DNA from: Arthrobacter sp. zg-Y844
Lineage (GTDB): Bacteria; Actinomycetota; Actinomycetes; Actinomycetales; Micrococcaceae
Reading direction: 5' to 3'
Assembly (NCBI RefSeq): GCF_024385465.1
Contig: NZ_JANFLS010000001.1
Coordinates: 806,001 to 870,000 of the forward strand
DNA length: 64,000 bases
A program made the translations under genes and the position numbers. The notes beneath the pieces are model-generated. The model saw only the letters and a list, made by a program, of their open reading frames with translations. It ran no database searches and was not told the DNA's origin. Shown here piece by piece: positions 1 to 9,007 of the stretch. Numbering within the stretch: position 1 is the first letter of the stretch; each line of letters starts with the position of its first letter.

Positions 1-4
1 TCCC

Positions 5-682
5 ATGTTTTTCTCGAACTCCGCCCCCTCCCCGCGCTGGCAGGACCGCGCCGACGCCGGCCGCGCGCTCGCCGTCGGGCTGTTCCCCTACGCGGGTGCA
101 CCGGACCTGCTGGTCCTGGGCCTCCCCCGCGGCGGGGTTCCCGTGGCAGCCGAGGTGGCCCGCACGCTGTCCGCCCCGCTGGATGTGGTGGTGGTGCGGA
201 AGATCGGCTATCCGGAACAGCCCGAACTGGCGGCCGGCGCAGTCGCCGGCATCGCTGGAACGGTCTGCATTGTCCGCAACGAGGACGTGCTCCGGTATTG
301 GCGCAGCCGCACGCAGGACGCGGAGGCCCTGTTCGCGGCCGCCGTCGAACAGCAGCTCGGCGAGGTCCGGAGCCGGGAGGAGCTGTTCCGCCAAGGATCG
401 CCGGAACGGCGCATTGCCGGCTGCACCGTCATTGCGGTGGATGACGGGTTGGCCACCGGAGCGACCATGCGTGCGGCCCTTGGCGCGGTCCGGCAGCTGG
501 ACCCGGCCCGCCTGGTCGCCGCTGCGCCGGTGGCGTGCGGCAGTGCGGCGGAGCTGCTCAGCCCGTCGGCCGACGACGTCGTGGTGCCCTGGCCGCGCAG
601 CGGATTGGACGCCGTGGGACTGGCGTACCGCCGGTTCGGCCAGACCACCGACGCCGAGGTCCGGGACCTGCTGGGCGCCTGA
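5..682 (+). CDS. phosphoribosyltransferase-family protein
   Basis: Cytosolic protein of 225 residues with the type I phosphoribosyltransferase fold. The PRPP-binding loop is VIAVDDGLATGAT at residues 142-154, and an LPRGG segment at 40-44 supplies the usual N-terminal loop. Family members transfer ribose 5-phosphate from PRPP to a base, but this stand-alone group is often found beside stress genes and its substrate is unknown. The start lies four bases from the window edge, so an upstream start cannot be excluded. The family call is firm; the specific function is not. Confidence 0.8.
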   Translation: MFFSNSAPSPRWQDRADAGRALAVGLFPYAGAPDLLVLGLPRGGVPVAAEVARTLSAPLDVVVVRKIGYPEQPELAAGAVAGIAGTVCIVRNEDVLRYWRSRTQDAEALFAAAVEQQLGEVRSREELFRQGSPERRIAGCTVIAVDDGLATGATMRAALGAVRQLDPARLVAAAPVACGSAAELLSPSADDVVVPWPRSGLDAVGLAYRRFGQTTDAEVRDLLGA

Positions 683-842
683 CGGGCGCACCCACCCCTC
701 CGGCACAGGCCGGCCGCAGCGACGATCCGGGTCCAAACGGCTGGTTCCGCGGCTGTTCCCTAGAGAAGCCGGGCGTTGGCACCGGATACTGGGGAGACAG
801 GCCAGCCGGGCCGATGGGGGAATATCTTTGGAGGTCTTGAGG

Positions 843-1439
843 ATGTCCGCATCAGGCAGCGAGTTCCAGCAAGAGGGCGGGTTTGCGTTGGACGCCATGA
901 ACCTGGCCAAATCCGTCGTCCGCGGTATCCGCCTCGGACTGTGCATCACCGGGGTGGTTTCCGTGGTCCTTGGGCTGCTGATCCTCTTCTGGCCCGGAGC
1001 GACGCTTGAGGTGCTGGCGGCCCTCTTCGGCCTGTATTTCGTCATTGCCGGTGCCGTCCGCATCCTGCTGGGCATCTTCACCGGGCTGGGTGCGGGATTG
1101 AAAATCCTCAATATCCTGGTGGGCCTGGCGCTCCTGGTGGTGGGCGTCATTGCCATGCGGAACCCCGCCGAAACCCTGACGGCGCTGGGGCTGATCATCG
1201 GGATTGCGTGGATCGTGGAGGGCGTGATGGCCCTGGCCGAATCGGACCGCGGCGGGTCCCGCTGGTTCGCCATTGTGTTGGGGATCCTGAGCATCCTCGC
1301 CGGGATAGTGGTGCTCTTCCTCCCCCTGGAAAGCCTCGCGGTCCTGGTGATTTACGGCGGGATCTTCCTTGTGGTCCTGGGTGTGCTCCAGATTGTCCGT
1401 GCCTTCGCCTTCGGCCGCGGCATGCCCCGCACCGCGTAG
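843..1439 (+). CDS. HdeD family (DUF308) membrane protein
   Basis: Protein of 198 residues with about six hydrophobic helices in three pairs, as in the HdeD/DUF308 family of acid- and stress-linked inner-membrane proteins. Short loops carry Gly-rich turns and basic residues (for example a GRGMP tail). The start was chosen because GGAGG lies eight bases upstream (830-834); the reading frame stays open further upstream but that part overlaps the preceding gene and looks non-coding. No biochemical activity is known for the family. It sits alone between the phosphoribosyltransferase and amt. Confidence 0.82.
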   Translation: MSASGSEFQQEGGFALDAMNLAKSVVRGIRLGLCITGVVSVVLGLLILFWPGATLEVLAALFGLYFVIAGAVRILLGIFTGLGAGLKILNILVGLALLVVGVIAMRNPAETLTALGLIIGIAWIVEGVMALAESDRGGSRWFAIVLGILSILAGIVVLFLPLESLAVLVIYGGIFLVVLGVLQIVRAFAFGRGMPRTA

Positions 1440-1504
1440 TCCGCCAGCCGCGCCCGCAACCCGCCGTGCACGTCCAGAAACCTCCCAGCAGACATCCAGA
1501 CCGC

Positions 1505-1521
1505 GTTAACGCAGCGCTAAC
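1505..1521. promoter_or_regulatory. 17-bp dyad upstream of amt
   Basis: GTTAACGCAGCGCTAAC is an imperfect palindrome (GTTA.CGC.GCG.TAAC) about 160 bases before amt. Its place suggests an operator for a nitrogen regulator (GlnR or AmtR type), but this is only inference from position. The rest of the 243-base gap contains a GC-rich leader and no gene. Confidence 0.35.
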
Positions 1522-1682
1522 CTGGAGGCGCTCCCGGCCGTAACATACCGGCCCCATGCTTAAACCAGCGCCGCCGGTACCGGGGTGCCGGCCAGCCGCG
1601 GGGGGCTGGCCCGTCCATATTCTCCGCCCGGCTGCATCGGCAGAGGCAGGAACGGGCGCACAACCCGAACGGGAGTACCTCC

Positions 1683-2969
1683 ATGGACTCTGGAAACACG
1701 GCCTGGCTGCTGGCCAGTTCCGCATTGGTCTGCCTGATGATCCCCGGGATCGCCTTCTTCTACGGCGGCATGGTGGGCTCACGGCGGATCCTGAACATGA
1801 TGATGATGTGCTTTGGCGGGGCCAGCCTCGTGGCCGTCCTTTGGGTGCTTTACGGCTACTCCGCAGCGTTCGGCGACTCGCTGGGCGGCATGGGCCTGCT
1901 GGGCGACCCGCTGGAATACCTCGGCCTCTCCGCACTCCTTACTGAAGATCCGGCCGCGGCCATCCCGGTGGCCCTGTTCGCTGCCTTCCAGTTGATGTTC
2001 GCGTGCGTAACCACCGCCCTGGTTGCCGGGTCCGCGGCCGGACGGATGAAGTTCGGCGCCTGGATGGTCTTCGCCGGACTCTGGGCCACGCTGGTCTACT
2101 TCCCGGTGGCACACTGGGTGTTCGCCTTCGACAACGCGGAAGGCACCGTCGTCGGCGGCTGGATCGCCAACCAGCTGGGCGCCATCGACTTCGCCGGCGG
2201 CACCGCGGTGCACCTGAACGCCGGCGTTGCCGCCCTGGCCCTGGCACTGGTCCTGGGCCGCAGCAAAGGCTGGCCGCACTCGCACGGCCAGCCGCACAGC
2301 CGGCCGCTGATCCTGCTGGGAGCAAGCCTGCTCTGGATCGGGTGGTACGGCTTCAACGCCGGGTCCGCCCTCAGCGCCGGGCACTCAGCAGCCGTCGTCT
2401 TCCTCAACACGGCAGTCGCGGCAGCTGCGGGCATGCTTGGCTGGATGCTGATGGAACGCCTGCGGCTGGGACGCTCCTCGAGCCTTGGCGCGGCGTCGGG
2501 CCTGATCGCCGCCCTGGTGGCCATTACTCCGGCCTGCGGGGCGGTAAGCCCCCTGGGTGCCGTCGCCATCGGTGCGATCGCCGGGCTGGTCTGCTCCCTG
2601 GCCATCGAATTGAAGTTCCGCCTTGGCTTCGATGACTCGCTGGACGTGGTGGCGGTACACGCCGTCGGCGGCCTGCTGGGCACCCTCCTGATTGGCCTGT
2701 TCGCCACCGAGGCTGCACCCAACGGGGTCAGCGGCCTCTTCTACGGCGGCGGCTTCTCCCTGCTCGGCAGCCAGGCAGTCGCCTGCGGAGCCGTACTGGT
2801 CTACTCCTTCGTGGTGACCTGGCTGATTGCCAAGGTGCTGCAGCTGACCATCGGCCTGCGCATCCCCGAAGAGAGTGAACTCAAGGGCATCGACCTCATG
2901 GCGCACTCCGAATCCGCGTACCTGAATGATGAAGAACCCGTGGAGCTCGGCGCACCGACCCGCACCTAG
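1683..2969 (+). CDS. amtB: ammonium transporter
   Basis: Amt/MEP/Rh channel of 428 residues with about eleven membrane helices, conducting ammonium across the cytoplasmic membrane. The family signature DFAGGTAVHLNAG supplies the first pore histidine, and a second occurs in VVAVHAVGG near residue 320; these form the twin-His pore pair. The start ATG follows GGGAGT with suitable spacing. No glnK gene follows, unlike many amt loci: the next gene is convergent behind a strong terminator. Assignment is secure. Regulation by nitrogen status is likely from family knowledge but is not proved here. Confidence 0.95.
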   Translation: MDSGNTAWLLASSALVCLMIPGIAFFYGGMVGSRRILNMMMMCFGGASLVAVLWVLYGYSAAFGDSLGGMGLLGDPLEYLGLSALLTEDPAAAIPVALFAAFQLMFACVTTALVAGSAAGRMKFGAWMVFAGLWATLVYFPVAHWVFAFDNAEGTVVGGWIANQLGAIDFAGGTAVHLNAGVAALALALVLGRSKGWPHSHGQPHSRPLILLGASLLWIGWYGFNAGSALSAGHSAAVVFLNTAVAAAAGMLGWMLMERLRLGRSSSLGAASGLIAALVAITPACGAVSPLGAVAIGAIAGLVCSLAIELKFRLGFDDSLDVVAVHAVGGLLGTLLIGLFATEAAPNGVSGLFYGGGFSLLGSQAVACGAVLVYSFVVTWLIAKVLQLTIGLRIPEESELKGIDLMAHSESAYLNDEEPVELGAPTRT

Positions 2970-2986
2970 GACGGGCACCGAAAGGA

Positions 2987-3021
2987 GGAACGGGCGCACC
3001 CACCGCGGGTGCGCCCGTTCC
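2987..3021. terminator. bidirectional hairpin terminator
   Basis: Perfect 15-bp stem (GGAACGGGCGCACCC with its complement) and a 5-base loop, between the convergent ends of amt and the ThDP enzyme. There is no T-tract, which is common in high-GC actinobacteria. Confidence 0.8.
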
Positions 3022-3053
3022 GGTATGCCGGGTTGTTTCCGGCCCCGGCCGGC

Positions 3054-4847
3054 TCAGAGGTCCCGGTACAGGCCCTCTTCCTGCTCGAGGTAGACGTCCA
3101 GCAGCCGGCGTGAATGCTCGCCCGCGGCGCCCTCCTGCGCCAGGCCGTCCTTCATGGTTTCGGCCTGTGCCGCACCGCTGGGGAAGGGAGGAAGCAGCGG
3201 CACCGCGGGATCGGTGACCACTTCGATCAGGAACGGCCGGGTGGCGGCGAGCGCCACGTCCCAGGCCTCCCCCAGGAGCTCCGGATCCTCCACCCGGATG
3301 CTTTCCAGTCCCAGCAGCTTGGCGTACTCGGCGTACTTGAAGTCCGGCAGCGACTGGCTGTCCTCGAACCGCGGATCGCCCTCCATTTCGCGCTGCTCCC
3401 AGGTGACCTCGGCCAGCTCGCGGTTGTTCAGCACGCAGAGAACGAACCGCGGATCCTCCCACTTCTGCCAGAGCCGGCTCAGGGTGATCAGTTCGGTCAC
3501 CCCGGCCATCTGCATGGCACCGTCCCCGGAGAGCGCCACCACCGGCCGGTCCGGATACGCCAGCTTCGCGGCCAGTCCGTACGGCACGGCGCAGCCCATG
3601 CTGGCCAGCGTGCTGGACAGGTGCGCCGGCACGCCCTCCGGAAGGTGCAGCTGCCGCGCGTACCAGTACACGGAGCTGCCGACGTCGACCGCCACCTGCG
3701 CGTTGTCCGGCAGGCGCCGGTTCAGCTCGTAGACCACGCGTTCGGGGTTCACCGGATCGGCGGGCGTCATGGCCCGCACCCGGGCCAGTTCGTGCCAGCG
3801 GCGCACGCTTTCCTCCACCTGCCGCCGCCAGGGAGCCTCCGGTTTAGCTTCCAGCAACGGGATCAGGGCGTCCAGGCTGGCTACGGTGTCTCCGGTGATG
3901 CCGACCTCCACCGGGTAACGGTTCCCGATCGCGGAAGCGTCCCGGTCAATCTGCACCCCGCGCGCCGTCCCCGGCTTCGGGTAGAACTCGGTCCATGGGT
4001 CGCTGGACCCGATGATCAGCAGGGTGTCGCAGTTGTCCATCACGTAGCCGGCGGAACTGGTGCCAAGGTGTCCCATGGTTCCGGCGGCCAGCGGCAGGGT
4101 TTCATCCACGTACGGCTTGCCGAGCAGGCTGGTGGTGATGCCCGCACCGATCTTCTCGGCCAGGGCGGCTACCTGGGCGCGGGCGTCCCGTGCGCCCTGC
4201 CCCACGAGCAGGGCCACCCGCTCGCCGGAATTGATCAGGTCCGCGGCGGCCCGGATGTCCGCCGGGTCCGGCGAGGTCCGCGCGGGGCTGAACACCGGAA
4301 CGGTGTTGAGGATGCCGTGCTCCTGTTCCAGTTCCGGGGCCGGGGCCTGCTGCACGTCATGCGGGATGATGACGACGGCGGGCGTGCCGGTGGCCAGCGC
4401 CTTCTTAAACGCGCGGTCCAGCACCAGCGGGACCTGCTCGGGGGAATTGATCTGCTGGCGGAACGCCGAGGCAACATCCCGCGTCAGGTTCATCAGGTCC
4501 ACTTCCTGCATGTAGGAGGACCCCAGCACGCTGCGGGACTGCTGCCCGACGATGGCCACCACGGGTGCCCCGTCCAGCCGGGCGTCATACAGGCCGTTGA
4601 GCAGATGGATGGCACCGGGCCCCTGGGTGGACATCATCACCCCTACCCCGCCGGTGTACTTTGCATGCCCCACCGCCATGAAGGCCGCATTTTCCTCGTG
4701 CCGGACCTGGATGAACTCGGGGTCGCCGCTGCGGCGCATCGCACCCAGGACCGTGTTGATGCCGTCTCCGCTGTAGCCGAACACCCGGTCCACATTCCAG
4801 GCCTTCAGGCGTTCGACAATCAGATCCGCTACGAGCCGCTCACTCAT
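3054..4847 (-). CDS. thiamine diphosphate-dependent pyruvate oxidase/dehydrogenase-like enzyme (PoxB/YdaP type)
   Basis: Protein of 597 residues with the three-domain layout of the pyruvate oxidase/acetolactate synthase family: N-terminal PYR domain with the catalytic Glu at residue 51 (in RHEEN), a central domain, and a C-terminal PP domain whose ThDP/Mg motif starts at GDGAMQ (441) and ends at LNNRE. The closest known types are E. coli PoxB, which oxidatively decarboxylates pyruvate to acetate, and B. subtilis YdaP, a general-stress protein. GGAGG precedes the start. It is divergent from the AraC-family gene. Substrate assignment as pyruvate is by family only. Confidence 0.85.
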   Translation of the reverse strand: MSERLVADLIVERLKAWNVDRVFGYSGDGINTVLGAMRRSGDPEFIQVRHEENAAFMAVGHAKYTGGVGVMMSTQGPGAIHLLNGLYDARLDGAPVVAIVGQQSRSVLGSSYMQEVDLMNLTRDVASAFRQQINSPEQVPLVLDRAFKKALATGTPAVVIIPHDVQQAPAPELEQEHGILNTVPVFSPARTSPDPADIRAAADLINSGERVALLVGQGARDARAQVAALAEKIGAGITTSLLGKPYVDETLPLAAGTMGHLGTSSAGYVMDNCDTLLIIGSSDPWTEFYPKPGTARGVQIDRDASAIGNRYPVEVGITGDTVASLDALIPLLEAKPEAPWRRQVEESVRRWHELARVRAMTPADPVNPERVVYELNRRLPDNAQVAVDVGSSVYWYARQLHLPEGVPAHLSSTLASMGCAVPYGLAAKLAYPDRPVVALSGDGAMQMAGVTELITLSRLWQKWEDPRFVLCVLNNRELAEVTWEQREMEGDPRFEDSQSLPDFKYAEYAKLLGLESIRVEDPELLGEAWDVALAATRPFLIEVVTDPAVPLLPPFPSGAAQAETMKDGLAQEGAAGEHSRRLLDVYLEQEEGLYRDL

Positions 4848-4864
4848 GGAAGCCTCCTGTAATC

Positions 4865-4872
4865 AGCATGCT
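4865..4872. promoter_or_regulatory. AGCATGCT palindrome before the ThDP enzyme gene
   Basis: The palindrome (within TCAGCATGCTTA) sits 18 bases upstream of the ThDP enzyme start. The same core recurs in the perfect 12-mer TAAGCATGCTTA between the SDR and the universal stress protein. A shared operator is possible. Confidence 0.35.
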
Positions 4873-5070
4873 TACGATACGGCCACACTATTGCATTGAG
4901 TGCTTGCCCCGGGAACCCGGGGGCGACACAGCAGGCACCAGGTGCGCCATCTCCACCGCATACTTCCGTATAGTGACGTGCACCACATCCACGTACCCTT
5001 GGGTGCATTGCTCCTGATTCGTGACAAAGATGCCCGATTGGAGGCTCCGGCCGTGCCGATTCCCGTTCCG

Positions 5071-6057
5071 ATGAACGATTCCGCACCTCTCGACCCCCTT
5101 GAAGGAGCCCGCCGGACCAGCCGGTTTTCCACCGCACAGGCGCCGCTGCGCCAACGGCTGGATTTGTGGGAGGAGTACAACGAGCAGGCGCTGTTCGGGC
5201 TGCGCTGCAGCACCCTCTCGGAACGCAGCCTCCTGGCCACCCAGAACAACCTTGCGCTGCCCCGGATCCGGCTGACGCACATCATTGGGAATGACCATGT
5301 GATTGAACGCGCGCCGGAGAATATCCGCAGGAACCCGGTCGACGCCGTAATGCTCTGCCTGCTGCTCGAGGGGAAGGCGTTTTTCTACCACGACGCCGGC
5401 TGCGAAACCCTGGCCGCGGGCGAAGCCGTCGTTTATGACGCCAACCGGCCTTTTATGTACGGCTTTTCCACGGATATGCGCCAGGTCATCGTGGAGGTAC
5501 CCCGCACGGTGCTGCGAGAGCAGTCGGCCCGCGAGGAGTACTTCCGTCCGCGGGTACTCCGCATCGCCGGGTCACCCGCCGCCACGCACGCAAACACCAC
5601 GGCCAACGCTGTACTAGGGGCTTTCCGGGATCCGGTTGAAGATACGGACGAGCTGGAACGGAGCGTGCTGGAAATGTTCTCCATCATTACCGGCGAGCCC
5701 GGGGCCGCGCCTTCGCTGGCCTATCTCGCAGCCGCCCGCGGTTACATCGGTGCACATCTGGGCCGGCCGGCCCTGTCCCTGGCCCAGATAGCCCGTGCGG
5801 TGGGGATCAGCGAACGCCACCTGACCCGGGTCTTCGCCGAGGCAGGTACCAGCCCGGCTCGGTATGTACTGGAGACCCGGCTGACCCGCGCCCAGGAGCT
5901 GCTGGCAGATCCGGCCCACGCCGCCACCTCCATCGCAGCAGTCGCGGCGTCCGTCGGATTCGTTTCGGCCGCCCACTTCTCCCGGGCGTTCCGCCTGGAG
6001 TACGGCTGCACTCCCCGCGACGCCCGCGTTTCAGCGGCGGCACGCCAGGCGGACTAA
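5071..6057 (+). CDS. AraC family transcriptional regulator
   Basis: Protein of 328 residues. The N-terminal two thirds match the AraC-binding-like ligand domain seen in FeaR and NphR type activators; the C-terminal 100 residues hold the two helix-turn-helix motifs of AraC/XylS (ISERHLTRVF and VAASVGFVSAAHFSRAF). ATG 5071 was chosen; GTG 5053 is an alternative, and longer versions run into the divergent promoter. It lies just upstream of, and in the same direction as, the ABC importer and aldehyde dehydrogenase operon, so it is the likely activator of that operon. FeaR regulates an aromatic aldehyde dehydrogenase in E. coli, a suggestive parallel. Confidence 0.85.
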   Translation: MNDSAPLDPLEGARRTSRFSTAQAPLRQRLDLWEEYNEQALFGLRCSTLSERSLLATQNNLALPRIRLTHIIGNDHVIERAPENIRRNPVDAVMLCLLLEGKAFFYHDAGCETLAAGEAVVYDANRPFMYGFSTDMRQVIVEVPRTVLREQSAREEYFRPRVLRIAGSPAATHANTTANAVLGAFRDPVEDTDELERSVLEMFSIITGEPGAAPSLAYLAAARGYIGAHLGRPALSLAQIARAVGISERHLTRVFAEAGTSPARYVLETRLTRAQELLADPAHAATSIAAVAASVGFVSAAHFSRAFRLEYGCTPRDARVSAAARQAD

Positions 6058-6200
6058 GCCGGCCTTTTCCGGAATGTGAACCTTGCCGAATCCGGACATC
6101 GGCTTGTCTGTTCCGGACCAGGCCTTCAGCGGGCCTGCCCTGCCGGTGACAGTGGGAGCTACATCACACCCAGTGTCATTTCCGAAAGGCTCCGGACCCT

Positions 6201-7319
6201 ATGAAAACCTCTCCCCGCCACCTGCTCGGGCTGCTCGCTGTCCCGGCACTGGTCCTGTCCCTTGCCGCCTGCGGTGACGATGCCGGCACTGCGTCCGACG
6301 CCGCCGAGACCGGTTCCTCGTCCGTGGACACAGCGGCGCTCGAGACCATGCTCACCGACTTCCAGAAGCCCCTCGAAGAAGAGGTACCGACGGAGTCCGC
6401 GGCCATCGCGAAAGACAAGAGCATCGTGGTCATTCCCTGCACCTATTCGTCGGAAGCCTGCGCCCGCGGAGCCGACGCTGCCATGGAAGCGGCTGAATCC
6501 CTTGGCTGGGAAACCCGCATGATCGATCCGGCCGGCAATCCGGAAAAAGCCCGCCAGGCCATCGACCAGGCGATCCAGCTCGGTGCCGACGGCATCATCT
6601 TCACCGCCGCCGTAGGTGACCAGATCGATGCTTCGCTGAAGCAGGCCCGGGAAGCAGGCATTTTCCTGGTCAACAGCATGTCCCCTGCCGATGACCGCTT
6701 CGATGTCGAGGTTGTGCCGGATGAGGAGGTCTCGGGCAAGATGATGGCTGCTGCCATCGCCCAGGACAGCGGCGGAGACGCGAAGATCCTGCTCACCACC
6801 GACCCGGCATTCCCGTCCATCACGGCGCGCACCGAGGCGTTCGAGAAGTGGCTCCCCGAGCTTTGCTCCGGCTGCGAGATCGTCGAGACCATCGAAACGC
6901 AGATGTCCCAGCTGCAGTCCGGACTGCCGCCGCAGATCCAGGCCACCCTGACCGCCAACCCGGACATCGACTACATCTGGACCCACACCGGTGCCGCCGT
7001 CGTCTCCACCCAGGCCACCGTGGAGCGCAGTGCCAACGGCGAGAAGATCAAGATGGTTTCCTACGACGGCAACTCCGCCAACCTGAACCTGATCAAGGAC
7101 GGCAAGAGCCAGTTCGCGGACGTCATCAAGCCGATGGAGCACACGGGCTACCTGTCCGTGCATGAGATGAACAATCTCTTCGCCAACGGTGCCAGCGGGC
7201 ACCAGGTCATCGAAATGCCCAAACGCATGGTGCTGCAGGAGACCCTGCCCGAGCTGCCGTGGACGGGTGACTCCGACTGGAAGTCAGCCTTCACGGCTCT
7301 GTGGGAGAACGCGGGGTAG
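6201..7319 (+). CDS. sugar-type ABC transporter substrate-binding lipoprotein
   Basis: Protein of 372 residues with a lipoprotein signal peptide ending in LSLAAC (Cys about residue 23), followed by a Ser/Thr/Asp-rich linker and a type I periplasmic-binding fold of the RbsB class (IDQAIQLGADGIIFTAA is typical). It would be anchored outside the membrane and hand ligand to the permease encoded two genes downstream. First gene of a four-gene operon with ATPase, permease and aldehyde dehydrogenase. The ligand cannot be read from sequence: RbsB-class proteins bind pentoses, autoinducer-2, polyols and others, and the attached dehydrogenase argues for something yielding an aldehyde. Confidence 0.85.
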   Translation: MKTSPRHLLGLLAVPALVLSLAACGDDAGTASDAAETGSSSVDTAALETMLTDFQKPLEEEVPTESAAIAKDKSIVVIPCTYSSEACARGADAAMEAAESLGWETRMIDPAGNPEKARQAIDQAIQLGADGIIFTAAVGDQIDASLKQAREAGIFLVNSMSPADDRFDVEVVPDEEVSGKMMAAAIAQDSGGDAKILLTTDPAFPSITARTEAFEKWLPELCSGCEIVETIETQMSQLQSGLPPQIQATLTANPDIDYIWTHTGAAVVSTQATVERSANGEKIKMVSYDGNSANLNLIKDGKSQFADVIKPMEHTGYLSVHEMNNLFANGASGHQVIEMPKRMVLQETLPELPWTGDSDWKSAFTALWENAG

Positions 7320-7402
7320 TTTCCGCGGAACCCACGCGGCCGGCCCGGTTATCCGGGCCGGCCGTATACCGCTTTCCCGCTGCCACACATTCAGGAGTAC
7401 CC

Positions 7403-8962
7403 ATGGAGCACACCGCAGCCCTGAGCATCCGCGGAATCAGCAAGACCTTTACCGGACAACGGGCCCTCGACGGCGTCAGCCTCGACATCCAGACCGGCAA
7501 AGTGACCGCGCTGTTGGGCATGAACGGCTCCGGAAAGTCGACGCTGATCAAGATCCTGGCCGGGGTCTACGCGCCGGATCCGGGCGGAAGCCTTTCGGTC
7601 CGCGGCAAGGACCTGCAACTGCCGCTTACACCCGCGGCCGCACACGCCGCAGGCCTGCGGTTCCTTCACCAGGACCTGGGACTCGTGGACGCGCTGACCA
7701 TCGCCGACAACTTTGCGCTTTCCGACGGGTTCTTTACCCGCACCGCTTTTTCCCCGGTGAAGCTCCGGAAGGAACACGCCCACGTGGCAGCCACGTTGGA
7801 ACTTCTGGGCATCGACGAACATCCCGGCAGGCTGGTCGGTGACCTCACCCCCTCCACCCGCACCATGGTGGGGATCGCCCGTGCCTTCCAGCACCGCTCC
7901 GGCAGCGTCGACGACGGCGCCCCCGCCGACGTCGACGCGCTCCGCCGCAACATCCTGATCCTGGACGAGCCCACCGCCTCGCTGCCCGCGCACGAGGCAG
8001 ACCGCGTGCTGGCCCTGTTGGACATGCTGCGCGGCCACGGCGGAACCGCCGTCTATGTCAGCCACCGGATCGAGGAGGTCCGCCGCATCGCGGACAACGT
8101 CGCCGTGCTCCGCGACGGCCTGCTCGTTGCGGACGAGCCGCTGGGCGAACGTGACGCTGCCGCGGTCGTTTCCCTGGTCATCGGCCGCGAATTGGAGTCC
8201 CCCGCCGTCCGCAGCGCCGAGGAACGCGAAGGCCCGGTGCTGCTGAGCACCCGTGCACTCAGCGGACCCCGGCTGGACGGCATCGACCTCGATGTGCACG
8301 CCGGCGAGATCGTGGGGGTTACGGGCCTGGTCGGCTGCGGCCGCAGCGAACTGGTCCGCCTGATCGCCGGTGCCCAACAGCCCTCCGCCGGGTCCATGAC
8401 CTTGGCCGGCAAGCCGTACGCACCGGATTCCCCTGCAGCCGCAATCACGACAGGGGTGGCCTGCGTTCCGCAAAACCGCCGGCGGGACGGCGTCGTCCTG
8501 GACCTGGGGGTCGGGGAAAACCTGACGCTCGGGCGCCTCCGCCGGTATACCCGCGGACCGGTCATAAACCGCGCTGCGGAGAAGGCCGCCGCGGAGGACC
8601 TCTCCCGCCGCTTCCTGGTGAAGACCGCGTCCCTCGCCGCACCTGTGCGCAGCCTCTCCGGCGGCAACCAGCAGAAAGTGGTTGTCGCACGCGCAGCGAG
8701 CGGCACGCCGTTGCTGCTGCTGCTGGATGAACCCTCCCAGGGCGTTGACGCACTGGCCCGGCAGGAGATCAGCCGGCTGCTCAAGGAACTTGCCGACGAC
8801 GGCGTGGCGGTCCTGGTTGCCAGCACCGACTACGACGACTTCGTCGGCCTGGCCGACCGCGTGGTGGTCCTGGACCGCGGCCGGATCGCCGCCGAGCTCT
8901 CCGGGCCGGAAATCACCGAGGACGGAATCGCCCTCGCCTGCCAGACCGGCGCACCGGCTTAG
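7403..8962 (+). CDS. sugar ABC transporter ATP-binding protein (two NBDs, RbsA/MglA class)
   Basis: Protein of 519 residues with two fused nucleotide-binding domains. The N-terminal domain has Walker A GMNGSGKST and Walker B ILILDEPTASL, but its signature motif is LTPST instead of LSGGQ. The C-terminal domain has the usual degenerate Walker A (GLVGCGRSE) with a proper signature LSGGNQQ and LLLLDEPSQGVD. This asymmetry leaves one composite ATP site altered on both sides. An Asp/Ala-rich insert follows the first signature region. ATG 7403 has AGGAG upstream; a longer frame from 7301 overlaps the intergenic region and is less likely. Confidence 0.88.
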   Translation: MEHTAALSIRGISKTFTGQRALDGVSLDIQTGKVTALLGMNGSGKSTLIKILAGVYAPDPGGSLSVRGKDLQLPLTPAAAHAAGLRFLHQDLGLVDALTIADNFALSDGFFTRTAFSPVKLRKEHAHVAATLELLGIDEHPGRLVGDLTPSTRTMVGIARAFQHRSGSVDDGAPADVDALRRNILILDEPTASLPAHEADRVLALLDMLRGHGGTAVYVSHRIEEVRRIADNVAVLRDGLLVADEPLGERDAAAVVSLVIGRELESPAVRSAEEREGPVLLSTRALSGPRLDGIDLDVHAGEIVGVTGLVGCGRSELVRLIAGAQQPSAGSMTLAGKPYAPDSPAAAITTGVACVPQNRRRDGVVLDLGVGENLTLGRLRRYTRGPVINRAAEKAAAEDLSRRFLVKTASLAAPVRSLSGGNQQKVVVARAASGTPLLLLLDEPSQGVDALARQEISRLLKELADDGVAVLVASTDYDDFVGLADRVVVLDRGRIAAELSGPEITEDGIALACQTGAPA

Positions 8963-9007
8963 GCCCCGCCCCACCTACTACGCACACCCCACCAAGGAGC
9001 CTCTACA

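Noticed and set aside
96-1439. 447-codon frame as one long protein fused to HdeD
   Set aside because: The N-terminal part overlaps the phosphoribosyltransferase gene in another frame, and a good GGAGG site marks the start at 843.
2987-3021. Riboswitch in front of the ThDP enzyme
   Set aside because: The structure is a simple perfect hairpin between convergent genes, not upstream of a start; no aptamer-like conserved loops were seen.
3054-4847. Benzoylformate decarboxylase role for the ThDP enzyme, to link with the benzaldehyde dehydrogenase
   Set aside because: Sequence pattern and length fit the PoxB/YdaP group better, and the gene is divergent from the operon behind its own ribosome binding site.
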